Counted from the first letter of the stretch, positions 13,375 through 23,647 are shown. The stretch is DNA of 58,356 bases from an uncultured Clostridia bacterium (GCA_944393605.1 CALYAO010000022.1:1-58356), one strand, 5' to 3'. Notes: generated by a model from the sequence alone, not told the origin. Numbers and translations are program-made.

Positions 13375-15837
13375 TTATTGTGCATCCGGAATGGGAATCA
13401 GGCTATCCAGCCCATACCAGGCAAACGCCTTGGCCGTTTGCCCTTCCTCCACCGCATAGGGCCCCATGTTCTCTATGACCGTCTCGCCGTCGGGCACGCT
13501 GGTGGTTTTGACATACACCCGCGCCAGTGTCCCGTCCGCATTGTAGATGCCCAGAAGGGTAACAGGTGACTGATCCCCGCTCCCTTGGTTGACATAGGTC
13601 ACCGTTGCGCTTGCCTGCCCCGCATCCACCTGAACCGAACGGGATGCGGTAAAGATGGGCTCTTGGGGCTCCAGCTCCGTCCCAAACAGCTGAATTTCAC
13701 GCAGGCGGACATGCGACCGCGTGGAAGTATCCAAAAACCGGATGTACCGTGCGGTCACCGGTGCATCAAAGGGCAGGTACAAGTTTGCAGTAAAGGTGCC
13801 CCCTGTATAGGTATCCTCGGGCACCACGGTCCCTGCGATATCAACCCATTCATCTGCATCGTTTTTATATTGCAGTTTATACCCCGAAGCCGCATCCACC
13901 GAGCCGCCGCCCGAGAAGATGCGCGCACCCGTCACGCTGTAGGTACCGCCCAGGTCGATCTCCGCCGTCCGGGGAGCAGCCCCTGCATCCGCCAAAGCTG
14001 CCAGCCAACGGTTTGCATCATAGCAGTTGCCATCTGTAATCACCGATGCGTTTGCCGCCGGATTGGCCGTCACGGGTTTTCCAAACGCAATGTTGGTCGG
14101 ATGTACGATATAATCAGGCACAGCCGGTGCCACGGTGTTGCCGTCATACACCTTGACGTTGTCCACCACCATGGAGATGGGGTACTGCGCACCCGACCTT
14201 GCCTGTACACGCAGGCGGGAAGCGGATACCGCGTCCTTATAGAAGGGCGCCGTGATGGTCTCCTCTTTGCCCTGCTGATCCAGGTTGCGGATGAACAGGG
14301 ACGCCTGTTTGGTGGTGTAGTCCGCCGTCAGACGCAGGAAATAGGTATCGCCGCTGAACAATGTCTGTTCCGCGTTTTGGAAGGTATCGTCCGCAACCGC
14401 TTCTGTCGCACCCGCATCGGTCGCCACTGCAAAGCGCCAGTCCGTCGGCGTCCCCTCCGCACCCTTGATCGCCAAGCGGAGCACGGAATTGTCGCTCTCA
14501 TCCGTCAGCCGCACAATGTCGGTGGTCTCCGTGCTGGGCAGACGATTCATCTTGAGGGTGAACTCCGCCGTCACCTTGTTCCCCGTCAGGGCGGAGAACG
14601 TACGGGTCGCACCCATGGTATCGGTCCCCGTCGCCGTGATCTCAATGGCCTCCTCTTTTACCGCCGCGCCGGCATCCAGCGACCAGCCCGCGGCAGCTCC
14701 GCCGTCTTCAATACCGTCAAACGCATCGTTGACCGCATAGTCCCCGTCCATCTCGGGCGCGGGTCCATACAGCGCAATCTCCCGCAGACGAGTCGGCGCA
14801 TTGGAGTAATACCGGACATACCGTGCCGTGATGGTGTCCTCGAAAGGCAGGTACCGGTTGCTGCTTCCATTATCTGCCACCAGCGCAACCACCGTTCCCG
14901 GAATGGTCAGCCAGTTGGCAGATGCCTCCGCCGATTCATTGTTATATTGCAGCTCATAGCCACCGTTGCCATATACCGAATCACTGCCCGAGAAGACCCG
15001 TGCCGCATTGATTTCCATCTCCGTGCCCAAGTCAATCACGGCCCACTTCTCCGTGTTGTCGGCAATCGTCCAGCGGTTGCCGTCATAATAGTTGCCGTCC
15101 GTGATAAATGTATCCCCCTCACCCGTGCTCACCGTAACAGCCTTGCCCTGCGCGACATTGGTCTGCACGGGCATGGACGGCGCTTCGGGTACCACATCCG
15201 TGCCGCACACCACCAGGTTGTCCACCACAGCTGCGCACGCAAAGGAAGACTTTGCCTTTACCACAAAAGATGCCAGATTTGCGGCCTCTCCCATGGCCAG
15301 CGAACCGGTTGCCTCCACAAGCGCAGGTTGGCTGAGATTTTGCACGGTATAGGTAGTGGTCTTTTCCGCCAAATCAAACGCAAAGCGGAAATAATAGGTG
15401 TCGCCGCCATATACCAAATCATTCAGCTGTACGGGTTCTCCCGTACCGCCCTGCAAAGCGAACCAACGCGCATTGCTGTTTGCAGTGACCTCCACCTTGG
15501 CAGCCAGATTGCCATCCGCATCCAGAATGCGGATAAAATCCTCCGTCGCGTTGGTCATGTCATCCAGCCGCAGGGTAAACGCCACCGTCGCATCCTCCGC
15601 CACGGGGCCAAACGTCCGCGTCGCCGTACCGGCATCGCTCTCACCCGTCGTCGGCACCACAACCTCTTGGTTCTTGACCGCAGATGAGCCCCCAAACGTC
15701 CAACCTGCCACGTTGGTCCCGTCCGAAACCAGGGTGAAATCGTCATTTACGATATACCCTTCTGCTCCGGCATTCATTGTGGGCAGCAGCATCGTTAGAA
15801 GCACCGCAGCCATCAACCAAGCCAAACCTTTTCTCAT
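13375..15837 (-). CDS. Secreted multi-module lectin-like protein with two F5/8 type C-like domains
   Basis: 820-aa protein with a signal peptide (MRKGLAWLMAAVLLTMLLPTMNAGAEG). It consists of a tandem duplication: a beta-sandwich (NDDFTLVSDG ... VDNLVV; NDAFDGIEDG ... VDNVKV) followed by a discoidin/F5-8C-like domain (NVAQGKAVTVS ... DGNYYDGNRW ... YVRYYSN ... RLREIALYG; NIAFGKPVTA ... DGNCYDANRW ... YIRFLD ... RLREIQLFG), then a C-terminal beta domain. No catalytic domain is seen, so it likely binds polysaccharide. The start is the ATG at 15837 after GGGAGGGATTTGGC. It is the first gene of an operon with the GH39-like enzyme, under a shared-motif promoter at 15869-15924. Confidence 0.8.
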   Translation of the reverse strand: MRKGLAWLMAAVLLTMLLPTMNAGAEGYIVNDDFTLVSDGTNVAGWTFGGSSAVKNQEVVVPTTGESDAGTATRTFGPVAEDATVAFTLRLDDMTNATEDFIRILDADGNLAAKVEVTANSNARWFALQGGTGEPVQLNDLVYGGDTYYFRFAFDLAEKTTTYTVQNLSQPALVEATGSLAMGEAANLASFVVKAKSSFACAAVVDNLVVCGTDVVPEAPSMPVQTNVAQGKAVTVSTGEGDTFITDGNYYDGNRWTIADNTEKWAVIDLGTEMEINAARVFSGSDSVYGNGGYELQYNNESAEASANWLTIPGTVVALVADNGSSNRYLPFEDTITARYVRYYSNAPTRLREIALYGPAPEMDGDYAVNDAFDGIEDGGAAAGWSLDAGAAVKEEAIEITATGTDTMGATRTFSALTGNKVTAEFTLKMNRLPSTETTDIVRLTDESDNSVLRLAIKGAEGTPTDWRFAVATDAGATEAVADDTFQNAEQTLFSGDTYFLRLTADYTTKQASLFIRNLDQQGKEETITAPFYKDAVSASRLRVQARSGAQYPISMVVDNVKVYDGNTVAPAVPDYIVHPTNIAFGKPVTANPAANASVITDGNCYDANRWLAALADAGAAPRTAEIDLGGTYSVTGARIFSGGGSVDAASGYKLQYKNDADEWVDIAGTVVPEDTYTGGTFTANLYLPFDAPVTARYIRFLDTSTRSHVRLREIQLFGTELEPQEPIFTASRSVQVDAGQASATVTYVNQGSGDQSPVTLLGIYNADGTLARVYVKTTSVPDGETVIENMGPYAVEEGQTAKAFAWYGLDSLIPIPDAQ

Positions 15838-15868
15838 GCCAAATCCCTCCCGTCTATGATATACGTTT

Positions 15869-15924
15869 ATTATAGTACGGCACGCCGCCGCCGAACAGGT
15901 GGACAAAGTGCGAAATGGTTTAAA
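15869..15924 (-). promoter_or_regulatory. Promoter with shared activator element (site A)
   Basis: The minus-strand element TTTAAACCATTTCGCAC (15908-15924) is followed after 33 bp by TATAAT (15869-15874). The hexamer at the -35 position (TGTTCG) is not a sigma-A box. The same element and spacing recur at four other promoters in this window. Confidence 0.7.
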
Positions 15925-15995
15925 ATGGTGTCGGATTGCCAAAAAGCGGAAGGGCATCGGGCCAGGGGTATATGGGCAAATGGAAAATCAGCGCG

Positions 15996-16054
15996 AAATC
16001 AAACCATTTCGCACCATGCTCTCCTTGCGGGGGCATGGCCAGCCGCCCTATAAT
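15996..16054 (+). promoter_or_regulatory. Promoter with shared activator element (site B)
   Basis: AAATCAAACCATTTCGCAC (15996-16014) is followed after 34 bp by TATAAT (16049-16054), with no -35 box. It faces away from site A in the same divergent region and drives the GH42-like gene. Confidence 0.7.
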
Positions 16055-16102
16055 GAAAAATAACAGGCGGCCGCAAAAGGCCGCAGGACAGGAGGAATGG
16101 GT

Positions 16103-18193
16103 ATGCTGACAAGCACCAACGCATGCGCGGACGGGCAGGGACGGCCCGTATTCGCCGCGTGGTTCGGCAATTTCTTTGAACCTTATTTTTCGGACAAGCA
16201 GATGGTGTCAGACGGTATCGCGGAACTCCATGCGCTGGGGTTTAACTCAGTTGCGCTGGACTCCAAGCTTTGGAGCGACTTCACCCGCTTCTTTGAAACG
16301 GGGGAAGCCAGCCCCTATGTCGCCATGCAGCAGTTTATCATAGAGGAGTGTAAAAAGCATGGGATGGGCGTCTCCTTCCTGGCGTTGTTTGCCAACGGGG
16401 ACAACCTCTGGCCCACCATCTATGACAACCCGCCTGAGTATGTGGAACAGCCCGTGGACTACGAGGGAAACGCATACCGTGGCTACCGGCACTGGTCTGA
16501 AAAGCAGCTGGATGCACATGTGGCCCACAGCCTAAACCTGTACCGGAAGCTCGCGGGGGCGCAGGCTGCCACGGCCACCGATGAAACGGGGGCCGAGCGC
16601 CTCCCCTTCTACTTCTACCACAGCCCCATCTTTGCGCCCTGCTTTGACGAGGACGGCATCGCGCACTACAAGGCATGGCTCAAGGGGCAGTATACGGTGG
16701 AGGAAGTAAATGCCCGGTATGGCACGTCCTTTGCCTCCATCGACGACATGACACCCCCCGACTACTGGACCTATCCCGGCCATGAGCTCGCCGGGACGCC
16801 TTCCCCTAAGGACTATGCCGCAAATTCCCCCGTACTGCTCAAGTATGCGGACAACCAGCGGTATAAGCAACAGACCATGGCGGCCTATTTTGCCAAGCTG
16901 TGTGCCCGCATGAAGGAGGCCGACCCGCGGTTTTATCTGTATGCGGGGCTGTCCCAGTGGAAGGTGTTCTTCAGCGACTTTGTACACATCCAAAACCGCG
17001 GCTGGGACCTGTGGGACCTCGGCAAGTCCCTCGACTCCCCCACCTTCCTCACCCTGCCCGTGGACACCGCGGGAGACCCCGTGCTCTACGTCGTCCCCTG
17101 CGAGCTCGCCATGCTGCGGAGCGCTGCGCGGGAGGATTCTTTTGTGGCAGGGCTGTTCGTGGGGCGGTACTGTGCTGTGGATATCTATGGCGTGTTCAGC
17201 CCCGCAGAGGTGCTCGCCTCCACATTGGGATCGGGCGCATCCGACCTATACTTCTATGGGTACAATGGCCTGGATGACGGCGGCAACTTCGGCAAGTGGC
17301 CGGCATCCCACAAGCAGTCTCTAAAAGAGGGACTGGACTGGTTTTCGGCTGTACGGGCGCGATGCGGCAAGCGGGTTGTGGACAAAAAGGCCGCCATCCT
17401 CTTCCCCTATGCGTCCTACACGCTGACAGCACCCAACGGGGACTGGACGTCCTATGAGGCATTCCGCAATGACCTGCTGGGATGGTACCGGCAGCTGGCC
17501 GACCACGGCATCAACGCGGACATCCTGCACCCCTCCCAGGTGCGCGCCGGCGCGCTGGCGGGATATGACATGGTGGTGCTGCCCGCCGACCCGCTGTATT
17601 GGGTCATGCCGGACAGCGAGATGGAAGGCGCGCTAGGCGCCTATGTCCAGGCGGGCGGCAAGGTGCTGCACAGCCCGTCTCCGCTGGCATGTGCCGCGTT
17701 TGGCATTGTCTCCCAGCCCCATGCGCCCGACAGCTTCCGCTGCGGGGAGACCGTGGTGGCCTCTTCGGCAGAATTTGTCAGCTTCCCGGATGGCACGCCC
17801 CACGGCACCTATGTGAGCGACGGCACGTCTGCCATCACAACACGCACCATGGGCAAGGGCACGGTGCTGTCCTTCGGCTTCTACTATGGACAGGCATATA
17901 CCGCCAAGGAGCATCTGCCCGTCCCGCGGCAGTATGGCAAACAGAATCACTATCCCCTCACGGTCATCGCCGAGACGCCGGTGGATCGGTATCTGGCCGA
18001 GTGGGGCCTTTCTGCCGGCCGGGAGCGGGACATCGAACGCATCCCCTTCCAGAACGGGACGGTCATCGTAAACCACACACCGTACACCTATGTGCTGCCC
18101 CAGCCGGCAGAGGATGCCATCTGCACCTTCCCCGGCTTTGACGGCACCCATCTCCCCGGGCGGCATGCTGTATTTGTGGCGAGCCAAGCATAA
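16103..18193 (+). CDS. Cytoplasmic GH42-like protein without the usual acid/base glutamate
   Basis: 696-aa protein lacking a signal peptide. The layout follows GH42 beta-galactosidases: a barrel (about 10-400) with FDEDGIAHYKAWLKGQYTVEEVNARYGTSF, the stretch that normally follows the catalytic Asn-Glu, then a trimerisation domain (about 415-600: YDMVVLPADPLYWV ... YVQAGGKVLH) and a small C-terminal beta domain. Where GH42 enzymes have N-E, the sequence reads YHSPIFAP, so the acid/base appears lost; a Glu in VPCELAML may be the nucleophile. It may be inactive, retuned or use another residue. The start is the ATG at 16103, 7 nt after GGAGG; the ATG at 16097 is too close. Confidence 0.75.
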   Translation: MLTSTNACADGQGRPVFAAWFGNFFEPYFSDKQMVSDGIAELHALGFNSVALDSKLWSDFTRFFETGEASPYVAMQQFIIEECKKHGMGVSFLALFANGDNLWPTIYDNPPEYVEQPVDYEGNAYRGYRHWSEKQLDAHVAHSLNLYRKLAGAQAATATDETGAERLPFYFYHSPIFAPCFDEDGIAHYKAWLKGQYTVEEVNARYGTSFASIDDMTPPDYWTYPGHELAGTPSPKDYAANSPVLLKYADNQRYKQQTMAAYFAKLCARMKEADPRFYLYAGLSQWKVFFSDFVHIQNRGWDLWDLGKSLDSPTFLTLPVDTAGDPVLYVVPCELAMLRSAAREDSFVAGLFVGRYCAVDIYGVFSPAEVLASTLGSGASDLYFYGYNGLDDGGNFGKWPASHKQSLKEGLDWFSAVRARCGKRVVDKKAAILFPYASYTLTAPNGDWTSYEAFRNDLLGWYRQLADHGINADILHPSQVRAGALAGYDMVVLPADPLYWVMPDSEMEGALGAYVQAGGKVLHSPSPLACAAFGIVSQPHAPDSFRCGETVVASSAEFVSFPDGTPHGTYVSDGTSAITTRTMGKGTVLSFGFYYGQAYTAKEHLPVPRQYGKQNHYPLTVIAETPVDRYLAEWGLSAGRERDIERIPFQNGTVIVNHTPYTYVLPQPAEDAICTFPGFDGTHLPGRHAVFVASQA

Positions 18194-18211
18194 CCAGCGC
18201 CAAATGGGCAC

Positions 18212-18245
18212 AAAAAACCCGCATTCCTAGGAATGCGGGTTTTTT
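18212..18245. terminator. Bidirectional terminator between converging genes
   Basis: AAAAAACCCGCATTC / GAATGCGGGTTTTT is a near-perfect palindrome with A/T tracts on both ends. It separates the rightward GH42-like gene from the leftward FAD oxidoreductase. Confidence 0.95.
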
Positions 18246-18260
18246 GTGATTATCTATAGT

Positions 18261-19520
18261 TTAATACAGGCCACCCGTCTCATCCAGCAGGGCATGGATG
18301 TCCGCTGCTGCAACTTCGCGCAGCGCGCACCCCGACCGCAAAGCGATGGACACCGCACTGCCAGCGCCCTCTCCGATGCAGGTGGTGATGGGCATGACGC
18401 GGTAGGCCGAATGTGCCTCATGGGTGGCCGAGATGGGCCGCCCCGCGACGATCAGGTTGTCCACACCCTTGGGCAGCAAGGACCGATAGGGAATGGTGTA
18501 GTAGTCGTTGGTGGGGATGTGGTGCATCTCGGTGCCCGTCCCCTGCGGGTTGTGGATGTCGATGGGGTAATCCCCCCGTGCGACCGAATCGGGGAACTTG
18601 CGCGCAGACAGGATATCCTCACTCGTGATCACATATTCCCCCACAATGCGCCGGCTCTCCCGGACACCCACCTGCGGCGCACTCATGAGGAGCTCGCATT
18701 TCTCAAATCCGGGTATATTGTCCTTTAAGAACCGGTACATCTCATACATCTGCTCCCGCGCCTCCATCTCGGCAGCGGTCAAATCCTCCGCATTGACGGC
18801 GGATTTTTGGACAATCCGCGTGGTATTAAAGTGCAGCACACCCGGCAGCATATTGGGGAAGGTCAAGATATCCTCCCTGGGATTTTTGAGCAGCCCCTTC
18901 GCGCGAAACTCCTGGTACAGTGCGGTTGCAGACTTCTCATCATACCGGTCAAGATCCACGTTTGCCAACCGGAAGCACAGACTCATGGGCTGGCACCCGT
19001 GATCGGGTTCCCGGCCAATCTCATAGTCACAGCCCGCGAGCACCGACAGGTCCGCATCCCCTGTGGCGTCCACAAAGTAGCTGGCCGCATAGGTGTGCTC
19101 GCCCGATTTGTTGACCACCGTGACCGATTCCACCTTGCTGCCGGTGCGGGCAGTACCCTTCACGAAGGTGTGAAACAGCACCGTGATTCCGTATTGTTTG
19201 GTCATGCGGTCCAGCACAATCTTTAAAATCTCCTCATGGAAGGTCCAGGTGTTCTCATGCAGGCCGCCCAGCTCTTTGAGACCGTCTAATACTTCCTGAA
19301 AAAATCCCTGGTTGATGGGGTGCGAAAGATCCCAGTCATCCCCGCCGCGGTTGAGGTAATAGGGCATAAATGGGTTCACGAGCCCCGCCGTCGCCATGCC
19401 GCCCAGGGAGCCATACTGCTCGATAAGCAGCACCGATGCACCTCGCCGTGCGGCCGCAACCGCCGCCGCAACGCCCGCCATGCCGCCGCCCGCAACGATC
19501 ATATCATATCTGTCTTGCAT
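18261..19520 (-). CDS. FAD-dependent oxidoreductase (PF12831-type)
   Basis: 419-aa cytoplasmic flavoprotein. The N-terminal Rossmann motif is GGGMAG (residues 11-16) with the acidic end EQYGSLGGMAT, typical of the FAD_oxidored family. A second FAD-contacting stretch is YFVDATGDADLSVLAG, and the C-terminal motif is DNLIVAGRPISATHEAHSAYR. Such proteins are often encoded beside glycoside hydrolases, but the substrate is not established; sugar or uronate oxidation is conceivable. It is the last gene of the SLH operon and is terminated at 18212-18245. The start is the ATG at 19520, 9 nt after GAAAGGG; upstream in-frame codons lack a ribosome site. Confidence 0.85.
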   Translation of the reverse strand: MQDRYDMIVAGGGMAGVAAAVAAARRGASVLLIEQYGSLGGMATAGLVNPFMPYYLNRGGDDWDLSHPINQGFFQEVLDGLKELGGLHENTWTFHEEILKIVLDRMTKQYGITVLFHTFVKGTARTGSKVESVTVVNKSGEHTYAASYFVDATGDADLSVLAGCDYEIGREPDHGCQPMSLCFRLANVDLDRYDEKSATALYQEFRAKGLLKNPREDILTFPNMLPGVLHFNTTRIVQKSAVNAEDLTAAEMEAREQMYEMYRFLKDNIPGFEKCELLMSAPQVGVRESRRIVGEYVITSEDILSARKFPDSVARGDYPIDIHNPQGTGTEMHHIPTNDYYTIPYRSLLPKGVDNLIVAGRPISATHEAHSAYRVMPITTCIGEGAGSAVSIALRSGCALREVAAADIHALLDETGGLY

Positions 19521-19609
19521 GTCTTTCATCCCTTTCAAAATGGATTGGGGCGCGTATCGGCACACGCGCCCATACCGCCCCAACCACTGTCATATTCCAA
19601 TTTTTTTCT

Positions 19610-22600
19610 TTACAGCAGCGCCAACAGGCGGGACAGCACGGTCGCCGCCTCCGCGCGCGTGGCGCCCTCGTCCGGCGCAAACAGGCCATCGTCCTTGCCC
19701 TGCATCAGCCCCAGCTGTGCCGCCTGTGCAACCGCATCGCGCGCCCAATCACTGATGGCGTCCGCATCCGCAAAGTCTGCCGCCGTGCCGTCGGCCGCTG
19801 CATCGGGCAGTGCACGCACCATGATGGCCGCCATCTCTTCCCGCGTGATGGGCTGGTCGGGCAGCATGCCGTCTTCCGTCATCTCTGCCGGAATGAGGCC
19901 CTCGTCCTGCGCCGCCTGCACGATGCCCGCATACCAGGCATCCTCCGCCACATCAGCATATGCGCCGTCATATGCGGCTTCCGCAAGGCCAATCCCCCGC
20001 GAGAGGATGGCCAAAAACTCCGCACGGGTCACCGAATCTTCGGGCGCGAAGATGCCCTCCGCCTTCCCTTCCACGATGCCCTGCTCGGCCATGGCATTCA
20101 CATCCTCTTCTGCCCAATGGCCCTTCATATCCGTAAAGCCCGTTTCAACGGGTTCAGGATCGGGTTGAGGCTGTGCGCCCGGTGTGATGGATACCGTTAG
20201 GTTGGTATCGTCCGCCGGTTCGCCCACATCCAACTTGGAGAGCGTAAAGGTTTCATAGACCGACGGATTTTTGGCTACCGACGTCCCCGGCCGCAGTTCA
20301 AAGTAGTTAGCGCGATCCCCTTCGTCTGCATCATTGATAACGAAGTTCAAACCAATTTCCTTGCCCAAGCCAGGCGCAAAGGGTTCCAGCGCATCCTTGG
20401 GCAGCTTCACAAGATACCGCGTGATATGCTGCGCGTCATCCCGGTAGATCTTCACCCAGTCGGACGGGCACGGCGTTACCTCGCCGCCCGCATTGTAGTG
20501 CGCATAGACCTCCGGTCCGCTTTGCGTCAGCGAGAAGGTATATTCGTAATCATCCTCCGCATACTTTTCGGTCTTGTTGTTGAGACCGTCAATGGAAATC
20601 TGGATGCTGTCGCCGTTCCAGATGTTGGATCCGTCGTTGTTCTGGCACCAAACGTCGTCATATACATCCCCTAGGACGTACAGATTCTCGCTGTCCCACT
20701 TGGCAAAGAAGCGGCCCGCATAGTTTTGTGCCTGCCATGCCGCCTTGTCGGACGGGTCCTCCGGCGGATTCAGGTATATCGGATAGGCATTGGCCCAATC
20801 GGAGATATCCCCTGTAAAGCCTTCAAAATCCACCTCACCCGCCTGCGTGACCGCCAGGAAATCCAGCGGTATCTTGCGGGAATAGGATGCGGTGTTGGCG
20901 CTGTCGTTGATCTGCACCTCGAAAACATACTGGTTAAAGGCCGTAGGCACCTTTTTGGATACCTCAAAGACCACCTCTTTGGTCTTGCCTGCACCGATAT
21001 TTGCTTTGACGGTATCCTCTTTTAGCACCCAACCCTCGGGGGGAATGAGTGTCACATTCATATTGACGGGCTGCGAATAGGTGTTTGTCACCTCAACCGT
21101 CAGCTTCTTGAGTGTTCCAATGCCTGTTTTAACGGGCTGAAGCTCCGCGCTGACCAGGCTTTTGATGGTGGTGCCCAGCAGCTTGGTCACAATCTCCTGT
21201 CCATTTTCCTTAATTTTAATGATAAATTCATAGTCCCCTTCGGTCAGCCCTTCGGGCGGTCTGATCTTGGCCACCATGTCCAGCGGCTGTCCGTTTTTGA
21301 TGGTCACAACATCCGATTCCCAAGCCACCGAGCCATCCTGGGCATAGATTCCCACCGTGGCATTTTGGATATCCGACCCGCGCTGATTGTCAATGGACAG
21401 TTTAACGTCTTGTTCTTTTCCCTGATAAATGGTCGGAACCAGCTCTGTCTGGTAAATAAACACCGCCGCACTCGTGTCCGCCTGCTCAGTCTCCCCTTCT
21501 GCCAATGCCCATGCCGCCAGTTTGGAGGACAGCAGATCATACATGGCAACCGTTCCGGTTTTGGCTTGGCTTGCCGTTGAGTCCGTCTGCGCAGCATGCG
21601 CCATCTCATTATACAGCTTACTGTAATTTAGGATGTCTGTGGTGTTGGGCAGCTTTGCCATGTTTGCCACTTGGGTCTTGCTGTCCGCCAGCGCCTTCGC
21701 CGCAGCATACGCCTCATCCGACGCGAGCTTGCTGCTCGACGCAACATCCTCCGCCTGACCGTACAGGATCCCCCATACGTATCCCATCTCGTAGAGCTCA
21801 TACAGCATCCGCATGTATTCCTCGTTGGTGACGTCCAGTGTGCCTTCCGCATGGGCCGCAATCACCGCATCCCCGATGGCAAAGTTCTCCTCCAGCCGGG
21901 CTGCGCTGTCCGCCGCCAGCGGCACCGCCGTGAGTCCATTTGCGGCGGCTGCGAGCTCAGCGGCCGCAGACGCCCCTGGGAAGACGTCCTGCCAGGCTTC
22001 CTGCCAGGCCGCATAGCCCTTCGTCAGTTTTTCCCGAGCGGCCTTTGCAATATAATCCTGAGACAGACCGAAGATATAGGTCACCTGCGACTGAATCTTG
22101 ACCCCGTCTGTGGTATCCAGCGCATTGCCGACCTGATCCTCCGCGGTAATCCCCTCCGCCCGGAAGGTGGACTGGGTGCCATCCGTGGTCCACATGAGCA
22201 GGACGGGCTTTTTGTCCTTGGTATACACGTGCGCCTCAATGCCCTCGCCCATGTCCAGCTTGCCGACATACACCGACCCATTTAGGCGGTTGTTCATCTG
22301 AGACATGACCGCATAGGCAGGTTTGGGCGTATAATTCCGGTTAATCATGCCAAAATTGTGCTCTGAGTTGTCGGGCACCTCGCCCTTGTTGCGGAAGTTG
22401 TACCAAAAGGTTTTAAAGATGTCAAATTCATCGCTGTACACCCGATTTTTGATCAGGCTTTCCGCAACCGACTCTTCACTCATATGGCTTGCATTCTGTG
22501 CATTGGTATAGCCAAACTCGGTGGCATACTGGAGCTTCCAGCCGCCATACTCCCGCAGCACATCGTTGTACATCCCGAGCTTTTCCCGCGACCCTTCATC

Positions 22601-23620
22601 CGCCGTCTTGGGCGTGATATAGGGGTGGAAAGATACCCCATCAATGTAGGGGGCGATACCATGCCGGAACATATCCGTAAAGTAGCTCTCCGCGTTGGAC
22701 ATGTTGGCGATTGCGCCCGCAATCACCTTAACATCAGGATCATATGCCTTGACCGCATTGGATATTGTTTTCACGGTCTGCACATAGTTTGCCGCATTGG
22801 GCTCGGGCAGAATCATCCAGTTGGGCTCATTGGAAACCTCAATGGTTTTGAGGTTGTAGCGTTTGACCATGTCCAGTACATACTGGGCATAGGCTTCCAT
22901 CTCCAGCCGCGTGACCGGCATCTGGAACCAGAGGCCTGATACAGGGGCCTGGAACCACGAACTGGTCCGGGTGGTGTCAACATACGCAGGGTTGCTGTAA
23001 CCCGTTGCAAAAAAGACATACATCCCGTGCTCTGCATTGGTCTGGAACAACTCGTCCGCATGGCCGAAGTCATACTGCCCCTTCTTGGCCTCCACCTCAA
23101 ACCACGTCGCCTCATCCCGTGTACCTTTGTTGCCCACCCACTCGAGCATTTCGTACTCATAGGGCTGCGACTGATCGGGCTGCATAAAGTGCATACACAT
23201 GCCGAACTTATCATAAGAATCCATAAACTGCGGCGTGTAAGTGCGGATCAAGACAATGGGTGTCGTAATCTCGTCCACCAGGCGCTCGCCGTCTTTTACC
23301 CGCACGGTGAGCTCATGGTTGCCCAGCGGCGGATCTTGCAAGGTGATATCTTTTTTGGCCCTCGCATTGGCCTTCACGTTTAAGGTATCCGTATAGGTCT
23401 TGCCTGCGAGGTCGTATTCCACCGTATAAGCAGTTGCCTCGCCGGTGGTTTTGACTGCCACCTCAAACCCCGCCTCAGTGATATCCATCACATAGCTGGG
23501 CTCATTGCGAACGGTCACGGTGACTGACTCCAAACTGTCCTCCGCTGCGGATACGGGCAGCAGCCCCACCGACAGCAGCATGGCCATCGCAAACACGATG
23601 GACAGGATTCTTTGCTTCAC
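19610..23620 (-). CDS. Cell-wall-anchored GH39-like glycosidase with CBM9-like and SLH domains
   Basis: 1336-aa exported protein (signal peptide MKQRILSIVFAMAMLLSVGLLPVSAAE; GTG start after GGAGG). Order of parts: N-terminal beta domain (about 30-125); GH-A barrel (about 130-450) with acid/base Glu265 in VSNEPNW and nucleophile Glu368 in ATEFGY; a long alpha-helical region (about 515-720); two NEW1/Ig-like beta domains (about 730-950); a CBM9/DOMON-like module (about 960-1120: RFFAKWDSENLYVLGDVYDD ... WNGDSIQISID); three SLH repeats (about 1145-1336: FTDMKGHWAEEDVNAMAEQGIVEG). SLH repeats bind pyruvylated cell-wall polymers, so the enzyme is displayed on the surface. It is the fourth gene of its operon. 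Confidence 0.85.
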   Translation of the reverse strand: MKQRILSIVFAMAMLLSVGLLPVSAAEDSLESVTVTVRNEPSYVMDITEAGFEVAVKTTGEATAYTVEYDLAGKTYTDTLNVKANARAKKDITLQDPPLGNHELTVRVKDGERLVDEITTPIVLIRTYTPQFMDSYDKFGMCMHFMQPDQSQPYEYEMLEWVGNKGTRDEATWFEVEAKKGQYDFGHADELFQTNAEHGMYVFFATGYSNPAYVDTTRTSSWFQAPVSGLWFQMPVTRLEMEAYAQYVLDMVKRYNLKTIEVSNEPNWMILPEPNAANYVQTVKTISNAVKAYDPDVKVIAGAIANMSNAESYFTDMFRHGIAPYIDGVSFHPYITPKTADEGSREKLGMYNDVLREYGGWKLQYATEFGYTNAQNASHMSEESVAESLIKNRVYSDEFDIFKTFWYNFRNKGEVPDNSEHNFGMINRNYTPKPAYAVMSQMNNRLNGSVYVGKLDMGEGIEAHVYTKDKKPVLLMWTTDGTQSTFRAEGITAEDQVGNALDTTDGVKIQSQVTYIFGLSQDYIAKAAREKLTKGYAAWQEAWQDVFPGASAAAELAAAANGLTAVPLAADSAARLEENFAIGDAVIAAHAEGTLDVTNEEYMRMLYELYEMGYVWGILYGQAEDVASSSKLASDEAYAAAKALADSKTQVANMAKLPNTTDILNYSKLYNEMAHAAQTDSTASQAKTGTVAMYDLLSSKLAAWALAEGETEQADTSAAVFIYQTELVPTIYQGKEQDVKLSIDNQRGSDIQNATVGIYAQDGSVAWESDVVTIKNGQPLDMVAKIRPPEGLTEGDYEFIIKIKENGQEIVTKLLGTTIKSLVSAELQPVKTGIGTLKKLTVEVTNTYSQPVNMNVTLIPPEGWVLKEDTVKANIGAGKTKEVVFEVSKKVPTAFNQYVFEVQINDSANTASYSRKIPLDFLAVTQAGEVDFEGFTGDISDWANAYPIYLNPPEDPSDKAAWQAQNYAGRFFAKWDSENLYVLGDVYDDVWCQNNDGSNIWNGDSIQISIDGLNNKTEKYAEDDYEYTFSLTQSGPEVYAHYNAGGEVTPCPSDWVKIYRDDAQHITRYLVKLPKDALEPFAPGLGKEIGLNFVINDADEGDRANYFELRPGTSVAKNPSVYETFTLSKLDVGEPADDTNLTVSITPGAQPQPDPEPVETGFTDMKGHWAEEDVNAMAEQGIVEGKAEGIFAPEDSVTRAEFLAILSRGIGLAEAAYDGAYADVAEDAWYAGIVQAAQDEGLIPAEMTEDGMLPDQPITREEMAAIMVRALPDAAADGTAADFADADAISDWARDAVAQAAQLGLMQGKDDGLFAPDEGATRAEAATVLSRLLALL

Positions 23621-23647
23621 TGGTCTCCCTCCTCTTTTTGCCCGCTA

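Noticed and set aside
13585-15687. 700-codon open frame on the plus strand opposite the lectin-like gene
   Set aside because: The GC-rich opposite strand has few stops; the translation is Arg/His/Ile-rich with no domain or ribosome site, whereas the minus frame has a signal peptide and repeated domains.
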